Source: Clostridia bacterium
GTDB taxonomy: Bacteria > Bacillota > Clostridia > Christensenellales > Aristaeellaceae
Direction of reading: 5' to 3'
Length of the DNA: 64,000 nt
NCBI GenBank assembly: GCA_017404985.1
Contig: JAFRBK010000036.1
Coordinates: 19,861 to 83,860, forward strand
The stretch's first letter is position 1. Each line of letters opens with the position of its first letter. The notes beneath the pieces were generated by a model, which was given only the letters and a program-made list of their open reading frames with translations, was not told the origin of the DNA and made no database searches. Of the stretch, positions 58,537-64,000 are shown one piece after another. A program made the position numbers and the translations under genes.

Positions 58537-60510
58537 TTAATATCCGAACAGAATCATCAGCGTCTGGTTCCCGGCTATCCCGTCCGCGGTCAGGTTGTTC
58601 GCCCGCTGGAAGGCTTTCACCGCCGCTTCCGTCTTCTCGTCGTATACGCCGTTCACCACGTCCAGGAAGCCCATCTGTTCCAGGCATTCCTGAATTTCAA
58701 CCACTTCGTTCCCCTTCGCCCCGGGCCGCACGGACTCGTAGGTCGTCTGGGCCGCCGTGGCGCTCCGGGCATCCCCGGAATACATCTTCTTCAGCGTCTC
58801 CGTGCCGGCCTTGCCGTCCACGCTCAGCTTGTTCTGGATCTGGAAAGCCCGCACCGCGTCCGAAGTCGTCTGGCCGAAGATGCCGTCAATGCTCCCATCG
58901 TAGTATCCAAGTTCGTACAGGGTGTACTGCAAGTTCCGCACCGCGCTGCCCTCGTCCCCCATCTGCAGGGCGGAATAGGAGATCGTGCTTTTTGTGCCGT
59001 ACAGGGCCCGCTGGGTTGCCGGGCCGGCTTTGCCGTCCACGGCCAGGCCGTTCCGCAGTTGGAAGGCCATCACCGCCGCCTGGGTGCCGGATCCGAAGGA
59101 CCCGTCCACCGACCCGGTGTAGTATCCCAGGTCCTTCAGCCGCTGCTGCAGCTTCTTCACCTGGTCGCCCTTGTCGCCTTCCGCCAGCGTCGTGTATCCC
59201 GTGGAGGAAATGTCCTTCGTGTCCGCGCCGCCCTCGTGGCCGGTGGATGTGCTGATCTTCGCCGCCGTGCCGGAGGCCCGGACCGCCGAGCCGGAATAGA
59301 GCTTGCTCAGGGTCGCCGTGCCGGCCTTGCCGTCCGCCGTCAGGTTGTTGTTTTTCTGGAAGGCGATCACCGCCGCTTCCGTCGCCACACCGAAGGATCC
59401 GTCCACGGAACCGCTCAGGTATCCCAGATCCTTTAGCTTCTGCTGCAGCCGCCGCACCGCGTCGCCCTTCGATCCGTTTTCCAGCGTCTCCCCGGATCCG
59501 GACACCGCTGTCTTTGTCCTGGCCGCGTTCGCGGAATACAGGGCCCGCAGGGTATCCGGTCCGGCGATGCCGTCGGTCCACAGCCCCTTGGTTTTCTCCT
59601 GGAATGCGCGCACCGCGGCTTCCGTCGCCGCGTCGAATTCACCGGTCACGCTGCCGCTCAGCCATCCCAGCTCAATCAGCCGCCGCTGCAGAGTGCTCAC
59701 CTTGTTGCCCCGGCTTCCGATCGTCAGGTAGTAGTCCCGGCTCAGGTTCGGCGTCGCCGTGGGCCGGGGAGTCGCGGTCGCCTTGGAGGCGGCTTTCGGC
59801 GTCGCGGTGGCGTTGGCCTGCTTCGCGGAGACGGCGCTCTTGGAGTTCAGCTTCTCCAGCGTCTTCGCGCCGGCCTTGCCGTCCACGCTCAGCCCGTTTG
59901 CCTTCTGGAAGGCGCGCACCGCCCGCTCCGTGGCCGGGCCGTAGTCCCCGTCCGCGGATCCGGAATAATATCCGAGTTCCTTCAGCCGCTTCTGCAGGGC
60001 CCGCACCTCGTCGCTGCCCTTGAATCCCTGCTGCAGGCTGCGCGGAGTCGGCGTCGGGGTAATGGCCACCGGCGTCTTTGACGGCCCCGCCGTCACCACT
60101 GCGATGGTTTCCTGCCCGCCCGAGGTCGGTGTAGGTGTAATCACCTGGAAAGTTCCGCTGGAGGGAACCGGTGTCGCCGTCCCTCCGCCGGCATCCGTGT
60201 TCTGTACGGTGCCCCAGTCGTTCCATCCCGCCGTGCCGCCCTGCGGGGTCGGTGTAGGAGTCGGTCCCTGCTGGCCGCTGCCGTTGTCCGGCGCCGTCGT
60301 GGCGCCGAAAACACTCTGTGTTTCAATCACGACCGTGTCCGGCGTCACCTGTATCGTCGGCGTCGGCGCCAGCGTGTTGAAAGGCAGGTTGTTTGCCGTC
60401 TCCTCCCCGCCCCCGGTACTGACGTCATCCGGCGCAATGTAGCAGCCGGTCAGCACAAAGCACAGGCATACTGCCGCGCACAGCAGCAATATTTTCCCGC
60501 GTCTCTTCAC
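58537..60510 (-). CDS. Lipoprotein with six peptidoglycan-binding repeats
   Basis: 657 residues. A lipoprotein signal (KILLLCAAVCLCFVLTGC, Cys23) is followed by a long Thr/Pro linker and six PG_binding_1 domains between about 160 and 657, each with a pattern such as VRALQKRLKELGYYSGSADG and AVRAFQKANGLSVDGKAG. No catalytic domain is present, so it is a wall-spanning tether between membrane and peptidoglycan. GTG at 60510 is behind GGAGGG. It lies 18 bases after the barnase-family gene and 21 bases before the caspase-like gene. Confidence 0.88.
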   Translation of the reverse strand: MKRRGKILLLCAAVCLCFVLTGCYIAPDDVSTGGGEETANNLPFNTLAPTPTIQVTPDTVVIETQSVFGATTAPDNGSGQQGPTPTPTPQGGTAGWNDWGTVQNTDAGGGTATPVPSSGTFQVITPTPTSGGQETIAVVTAGPSKTPVAITPTPTPRSLQQGFKGSDEVRALQKRLKELGYYSGSADGDYGPATERAVRAFQKANGLSVDGKAGAKTLEKLNSKSAVSAKQANATATPKAASKATATPRPTATPNLSRDYYLTIGSRGNKVSTLQRRLIELGWLSGSVTGEFDAATEAAVRAFQEKTKGLWTDGIAGPDTLRALYSANAARTKTAVSGSGETLENGSKGDAVRRLQQKLKDLGYLSGSVDGSFGVATEAAVIAFQKNNNLTADGKAGTATLSKLYSGSAVRASGTAAKISTSTGHEGGADTKDISSTGYTTLAEGDKGDQVKKLQQRLKDLGYYTGSVDGSFGSGTQAAVMAFQLRNGLAVDGKAGPATQRALYGTKSTISYSALQMGDEGSAVRNLQYTLYELGYYDGSIDGIFGQTTSDAVRAFQIQNKLSVDGKAGTETLKKMYSGDARSATAAQTTYESVRPGAKGNEVVEIQECLEQMGFLDVVNGVYDEKTEAAVKAFQRANNLTADGIAGNQTLMILFGY

Positions 60511-60528
60511 GTTTCATCCCTCCTCGGC

Positions 60529-61053
60529 TTAGTCTGTTGAGGGCTTCATCCTGATGAATGACCGGTAATGGTCATCGGTATAATATACAAGCCCGTCTGA
60601 AGAATAGACGATTCTCTCGGGCCCCCGGTTCCCGGAAACGTAGTTGCAGTCCGCCTCGAAGTACTTTCGTCCCTTTTGTGCCGGCAGGAGCCCCTGGTAG
60701 TTTCCGTATCGGTCTCCCCCGATGGACATGCCGGGCGCGGCATCCGATACATGTTTGTACACGGTCTGCCATCCCAGTTCCCGGGCTTCGACCTTGGTAA
60801 TGAAGTTCGGCGGCAGCTCCCCGTAGGCGAACAAGTAGTCCGCGATCCCCTGCGGGGTAATAATCGGGCCCTCCTCCGCCTCCGCTTCCGAAGCCGGGGA
60901 TGCAGCCGGCTGCACTGTGGCCGTCACAGCCGGCTGCGGTGTCGGCGTGGCGTTTTTCTTCTTTTTTCTGGATTTCGCGGCAGCGCCGCCGACGGCGCAC
61001 AGCACCATGGCCACTGCCAGTAAAAAAGCCAGAATCCTGACGTGTTTCTTCAC
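60529..61053 (-). CDS. Secreted barnase-family ribonuclease
   Basis: 174 residues. A signal peptide (ILAFLLAVAMVLCAVGGAAA), a KKKK/Pro-Thr linker to about residue 60, then a barnase domain: ITPQGIADYLFAYGELPPNF, TKVEARELGW, and ERIVYSSDGLVYYTDDHYRS. All barnase catalytic residues are in place: Lys87, Glu133, Arg143, Arg147 and His162 (barnase 27, 73, 83, 87, 102). It should cut single-stranded RNA after guanine outside the cell. GTG at 61053 is chosen for its spaced AAAGGG and because the signal peptide begins there; an earlier GTG at 61086 is possible. No barstar-like inhibitor gene is found nearby. Confidence 0.93.
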   Translation of the reverse strand: MKKHVRILAFLLAVAMVLCAVGGAAAKSRKKKKNATPTPQPAVTATVQPAASPASEAEAEEGPIITPQGIADYLFAYGELPPNFITKVEARELGWQTVYKHVSDAAPGMSIGGDRYGNYQGLLPAQKGRKYFEADCNYVSGNRGPERIVYSSDGLVYYTDDHYRSFIRMKPSTD

Positions 61054-61082
61054 CGCTGTCCGCCCTTTCCGTTGGTTCTTCG

Positions 61083-61562
61083 TCACTTATGGTATCTCTC
61101 TCCGGCCAGGATTTTTTCCGTCCGGTACAGCTGCTCCAGCAGCATCACCCGCGCCAGCTGGTGCGGAAATGTCATCCGGCTCATGCTCATCTCCTCGTCC
61201 GCCCGGGCCAGGATATTCTTCCCCAGGCCGAGGCTTCCCCCGATCACGAACACCAGCCGGCTTACCCCGGCGTTTCTGAGTTCCGCGATATGCCGGCTCA
61301 GCTCGAGGGAGTCCCGCGCCTTTCCCCCGATCGTCATGGCAATCACATAGTCCCCGGGTTTCAGCTTCGAAAGCAGGGCTTCCCCTTCCTTCTCGCGGAT
61401 CTTTTCCTCCGCCGCCTCCCCGGCGCCGGCAGGCTCCGGCAGGTCCGGAATCTCGACTTCCTCCGCCTTCCCGAACCGGCCCAGCCGTTTCAAGTATTCG
61501 TCCGCCATCTGCCGGTATGGCTTTTCCCGCAGCTTGCCGACAGCCAGCACCGTCAGGCTCAT
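61083..61562 (-). CDS. rlmH: 23S rRNA (pseudouridine1915-N3)-methyltransferase
   Basis: 159 residues, SPOUT methyltransferase. MSLTVLAVGKLREKPYRQMADEYLKRLGRF is the family start; FVIGGSLGLGKNILARADEE and a C-terminal HQLARVMLLEQLYR...GERYHK complete the SAM knot. Methylates the pseudouridine in helix 69. The start overlaps the regulator gene stop by four bases (ATGA). Confidence 0.96.
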   Translation of the reverse strand: MSLTVLAVGKLREKPYRQMADEYLKRLGRFGKAEEVEIPDLPEPAGAGEAAEEKIREKEGEALLSKLKPGDYVIAMTIGGKARDSLELSRHIAELRNAGVSRLVFVIGGSLGLGKNILARADEEMSMSRMTFPHQLARVMLLEQLYRTEKILAGERYHK

Positions 61563-62650
61563 GCCCGGTCCACCCGGGGCAGGCTGTCCCGCTCCACCAG
61601 GGTCCAGGCCATGTTGACGCTGCGTTCCCTTTCGCCCCCGATCATCCGCAGCAGCTTTTCCGCCACCAGGGATCCGAAAGCCTCCTTCGGATGCCCCAGC
61701 GTGGTCAGCCCGGGGCGAACCATCTCCGCCACGGAGGCGTTGTCGAATCCGATGAATCCCAGCTGCTCCGGCAGCTTCATGCCGTATTCCTGCAGCCGTG
61801 CCATCAGGCTGGCCGCAAATACGTCGTTGTAGCATACCACGCAGTCCGCTCCGCCGGCCAGCAGCCGCTCCGTGAACTTCTTTCCAGCCGGCGTGTCCAG
61901 CAGGGTGAACCGCTCCTCCGTGCCGAAGCACAGCAGGTTCTCCTCCGGAGGTATCACGCCCCGGCTCTTCAGCTCCTCCAGAAACCCGTCCGCCCGCTCC
62001 CGGCCCTGCAGGTCATCCGTCTTGAACATGCCCGCCGGGCGGCAATATCCGCGGTTCATTACCTCTCGGGCCGCGATCCGGCCGCCGCCGTAGTCATCCA
62101 TCACCACATGGGGAATATGCGCCATCTGCGAATAATATCCGTTCATGAAAAGCACAGGAATATTCCGTTCCGCCAGGCGGCGGTACAGGTCCTCGTTCGG
62201 GGTTTCCCGCGCTGTCCGAACACCTTCGACAATCAGGCCGTCGACCCGCCCGTCCAGCATCCTCGCCAGCACATCCCGCTCGATGTCGCTGTCGTTGTAT
62301 GTGGCGCTCAGGCTCATCACGGCCCCGTCCCGGTTCAGCACCGCCTCGATGCCGCCGACGATGGAGGGAAAAATATAGTCCGTGATGTACGTGGTCACCA
62401 CGCCGACATGAATTGTTCCCTGGCGGCGCCGGGGCCCGTGCCGGACGTAGGTGCCGCTTCCGCGGCGCCGGTCCACCAGCCCGTCGTCCTCCAGCAGGGC
62501 AATCGCCTGCCGGATCGTCTGGCGTGATACCTTAAACCGGTAGCGCAGTTCCTCCTCCGTCATCAGCGTCTGCCCGTCCCGGAAGACGCCTTCCGCGATC
62601 TCCCGCCGCAGGGTATCCGCCACCTGCAGGTATTTCGGCTGCTCCGCCAT
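61559..62650 (-). CDS. GntR/LacI-hybrid transcription regulator (AraR-like)
   Basis: 363 residues. Residues 1-75 are a GntR-type winged helix (YLQVADTLRREIAEGVFRDG, SRQTIRQAIALLEDDGLVDR). Residues 80-360 are a LacI/periplasmic sugar-binding type effector domain (IHVGVVTTYITDYIFPSIVG, ADCVVCYNDVFAASLMARLQ, LGFIGFDNASVAEMV). This architecture is that of AraR, the arabinose repressor; the ligand here is unproven, but a GH51 arabinofuranosidase lies 11 kb downstream in the same gene run. ATG at 62650. Likely autoregulated through an inverted repeat over its promoter. Confidence 0.9.
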   Translation of the reverse strand: MAEQPKYLQVADTLRREIAEGVFRDGQTLMTEEELRYRFKVSRQTIRQAIALLEDDGLVDRRRGSGTYVRHGPRRRQGTIHVGVVTTYITDYIFPSIVGGIEAVLNRDGAVMSLSATYNDSDIERDVLARMLDGRVDGLIVEGVRTARETPNEDLYRRLAERNIPVLFMNGYYSQMAHIPHVVMDDYGGGRIAAREVMNRGYCRPAGMFKTDDLQGRERADGFLEELKSRGVIPPEENLLCFGTEERFTLLDTPAGKKFTERLLAGGADCVVCYNDVFAASLMARLQEYGMKLPEQLGFIGFDNASVAEMVRPGLTTLGHPKEAFGSLVAEKLLRMIGGERERSVNMAWTLVERDSLPRVDRA

Positions 62651-62670
62651 CGAACCACTTCCCTTCCCGG

Positions 62671-62711
62671 AACTTGTTAGCATTATATCAGACAACTTCC
62701 ATATTTTTCAA
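62671..62711 (-). promoter_or_regulatory. Promoter and candidate operator of the AraR-like regulator
   Basis: On the minus strand TTGAAA, 18 bases, TATAAT with an extended TGA. The -10 sits inside an imperfect inverted repeat, AAnTTGT at one end and ACAAnTT at the other with 14 bases between (62671-62698), a plausible operator. The TTGT/ACAA arms resemble GntR/AraR-type half sites; the match is inferred. Confidence 0.55.
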
Positions 62712-62749
62712 TACAGCTTCTGAAAAAAGTACGAACAAATCCCGGATCT

Positions 62750-62777
62750 TTGACTTTCGTTTGATTTCCGGTATAAT
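62750..62777 (+). promoter_or_regulatory. Sigma-A promoter of the NusG/LoaP-like gene
   Basis: TTGACT, 16 bases, TATAAT on the plus strand. The start of translation is 83 bases downstream, leaving a short leader with no obvious structure. Confidence 0.7.
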
Positions 62778-62860
62778 GAAACTTGGAAAACCGTCCATCC
62801 GTTCTGGGCCATGTCCGGAGCGGCATCCCGGCGGAACCTGGGGAAAGGAGTTGGTTCCTG

Positions 62861-63403
62861 TTGCACGTATACTGCCTGTTCTGCCGCACCCAGCGCTGTA
62901 AAACCATCGCGAACCTGCTGGAAATCCGCGGCATGAAGCGGGCCTTTTCTCCCCAGATCCTGCGGAAGCACCGCAAGCAGGGCCAGAACCTGGACCGCAC
63001 CTTTGACCTCCTGCCCGGCTATGTCTTTTTTTTCAATGATGAGCCGATTGAGTCCTATCAGCTGTTTGAGAAAGCGGTTGACGGCATTATCCGCCGTATC
63101 GGCCGGGCGGACGAAGACTATGAGCTCCAGGGCCCGGACCGGGAATTTGCCCTCCACCTGTATGAGAAAAACGGCATGGTCGGCGTCATGAAAGTCCTGA
63201 AAATCGGCGACACCGTCACCCTGGAGGATCCCCTCTTCGCCGGCTGCGAAGGGAAAATCACCAAGATCGACTTCCGCAAGGAGCGCGCCCGGGTCGATTT
63301 CGTCTTTAATAACACCGCCTGCTACACCTGGATCGCCTGCGAAGCCGTCCGGGAGGAAACCAAACCCGACCTGTCCCAGCCATCCGAAAAAACAGAGGAG
63401 TAA
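62861..63403 (+). CDS. NusG-like transcription factor (LoaP-type paralogue)
   Basis: 180 residues. The N-terminal NusG-like domain starts VYCLFCRTQRCKTIANLLEI and includes DLLPGYVFFF; a KOW domain follows at about 125-155 (LKIGDTVTLEDPLFAGCEGK, ITKIDFRKERARVDFVF). NusG-type proteins bind RNA polymerase; LoaP paralogues act as antiterminators on long operons, often polysaccharide or natural-product genes. TTG at 62861 is set by AAAGGAG ten bases upstream and matches the usual start of this clostridial group. The main nusG is expected elsewhere. It is seven bases from the SpoU-type gene. Confidence 0.83.
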   Translation: MHVYCLFCRTQRCKTIANLLEIRGMKRAFSPQILRKHRKQGQNLDRTFDLLPGYVFFFNDEPIESYQLFEKAVDGIIRRIGRADEDYELQGPDREFALHLYEKNGMVGVMKVLKIGDTVTLEDPLFAGCEGKITKIDFRKERARVDFVFNNTACYTWIACEAVREETKPDLSQPSEKTEE

Positions 63404-63409
63404 AAAGAA

Positions 63410-64000
63410 GTGCCAGCACTGTCTGCCTATAAATCCGACCTCGATTACAGCTATGCCCCGGGCATTTTCCCTTCCATGGAGTGCCTGGAGAACCGCCCGG
63501 AGAAGGCCCGTCGCCTCCTGGTCCATTCCGATGTCCATAACGGCCCCCAGGCCGGCATGGAGCGCCTGATGGGCCTGGCTTCCGACCTCGGCGTCCGCAT
63601 TGAGGACGCGGACCGGGCCCTCGCCCGCATCAGCGGCAAGGAAAACTGCTACGCCGCCGCAGTGTTTGAAAAGTTCCAGGATACGCTCTATCCGGGCCGT
63701 CCCCATGTGCTCCTGCACAACCCCGGGGACACCGGTAATATCGGTACCATTCTCCGCACGGCCCTGGGCTTCGGCATTGAGGATGTCGCCCTCGTCCGCC
63801 CCTGTGCAGACCTGTTTGATCCGAAAACCGTCCGGGCCAGCATGGGCAGCCTCTTCCGTCTCCGGGTCCATGTCTTCGACAGCTTCACGGATTACCGTAA
63901 AGCCTATGCTACCCGTCCGCTCTATCCCTTCATGCTGGATGCCTCCGTCCCGATGGAAGCAGCCCTGAAGCGGAAACTGTCCCCGGAGTTTACCCTGATC
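63410..64000 (+). CDS. TrmH/SpoU-family RNA methyltransferase, 3' end outside window
   Basis: 197 codons to the window edge. SPOUT domain landmarks are visible: LHNPGDTGNIGTILRTALGF, LVRPCADLFDPKTVRASMGS; the final knot motif lies beyond the edge. It should 2'-O-methylate a tRNA or rRNA nucleotide. GTG at 63410 has GAGGAG nine bases upstream, overlapping the end of the NusG-like gene, so the two form an operon. Confidence 0.88.
   Translation, partial: MPALSAYKSDLDYSYAPGIFPSMECLENRPEKARRLLVHSDVHNGPQAGMERLMGLASDLGVRIEDADRALARISGKENCYAAAVFEKFQDTLYPGRPHVLLHNPGDTGNIGTILRTALGFGIEDVALVRPCADLFDPKTVRASMGSLFRLRVHVFDSFTDYRKAYATRPLYPFMLDASVPMEAALKRKLSPEFTLI

Noticed and set aside
60917-61279. Plus-strand frames opposite the barnase gene as a possible barstar
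   Set aside because: Their translations are Ala/Arg/Ser/Pro-rich, lack the acidic barstar composition and have no ribosome site.

Overview
The window looks like a piece of chromosome from a moderately GC-rich, Gram-positive (monoderm) Clostridia-type bacterium, probably from an anaerobic gut or rumen lineage. The evidence is the mix of Firmicutes-type genes (purR, divIVA, sepF, recD2, comF, a SAM-I riboswitch on metK, the rpmH-rnpA-yidD-yidC-jag cluster), Sec and lipoprotein signals without outer-membrane genes, strong GGAGG ribosome binding sites and frequent TTG/GTG starts. Species cannot be fixed from the sequence. I saw no rRNA, tRNA, CRISPR, prophage or insertion sequence; almost every gap is explained by promoters, terminators or a riboswitch.

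Layout. 1-8.5 kb (minus): a C11 (clostripain-like) lipoprotein cut by the window edge, aconitase, then the rpmH-rnpA-yidD-yidC-jag-serS operon read leftwards from a consensus promoter at 8484-8512. 8.7-13.4 kb (plus): a second, very large secreted C11 peptidase and a PduL-type phosphotransacylase. 13.5-19.2 kb (minus): metK under a SAM-I riboswitch, mscL with a zinc ribbon, a HerA-like ATPase with its C-terminal tail in a separate reading frame, and an RNase PH-RdgB fusion. 19.4-26.8 kb: pgsA, glpK, a membrane-anchored beta-propeller protein, a PflX-type radical SAM protein and a stand-alone E2-like acyltransferase. 26.8-32.3 kb (minus): divIVA, sepF, an HlyD-like protein, purR, an HPr-like protein without its phosphorylatable histidine, and a wall-binding protein. 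32.4-37.8 kb: recD2 and comF, aspartokinase (opposite strand) and rfbD, followed by an unusual 50-bp repeat array that grew from the left arm of a terminator. 38-43.6 kb (minus): pth-mfd-lspA-rluD. 43.7 kb: asnA (plus). 44.8-62.7 kb (minus): a long run of 16 genes with few visible terminators. Read in transcription order, it holds a GntR/LacI-type regulator, rlmH, a secreted barnase-family RNase, a six-repeat peptidoglycan-binding lipoprotein, a secreted caspase-like peptidase, mrp, a beta-propeller membrane protein, proS, plsX, acpP, rnc, a GH51 arabinofuranosidase, a small Cys-rich protein, an SH3/peptidoglycan-binding protein, an L,D-transpeptidase and an AI-2E-family permease. 62.9-64 kb (plus): a NusG/LoaP-like factor and a SpoU-type RNA methyltransferase cut by the window edge.

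The theme beyond housekeeping is the cell surface. At least nine proteins are exported or anchored, with Thr/Pro linkers and peptidoglycan-binding repeats, and three caspase-fold (clan CD) peptidases lie in one 64-kb window. The best candidate for an undescribed system is the tight trio at 57.0-61.1 kb: secreted barnase, wall-anchoring lipoprotein, secreted caspase-like peptidase with an EF-hand-like loop. There is no recognisable barstar inhibitor in the window.
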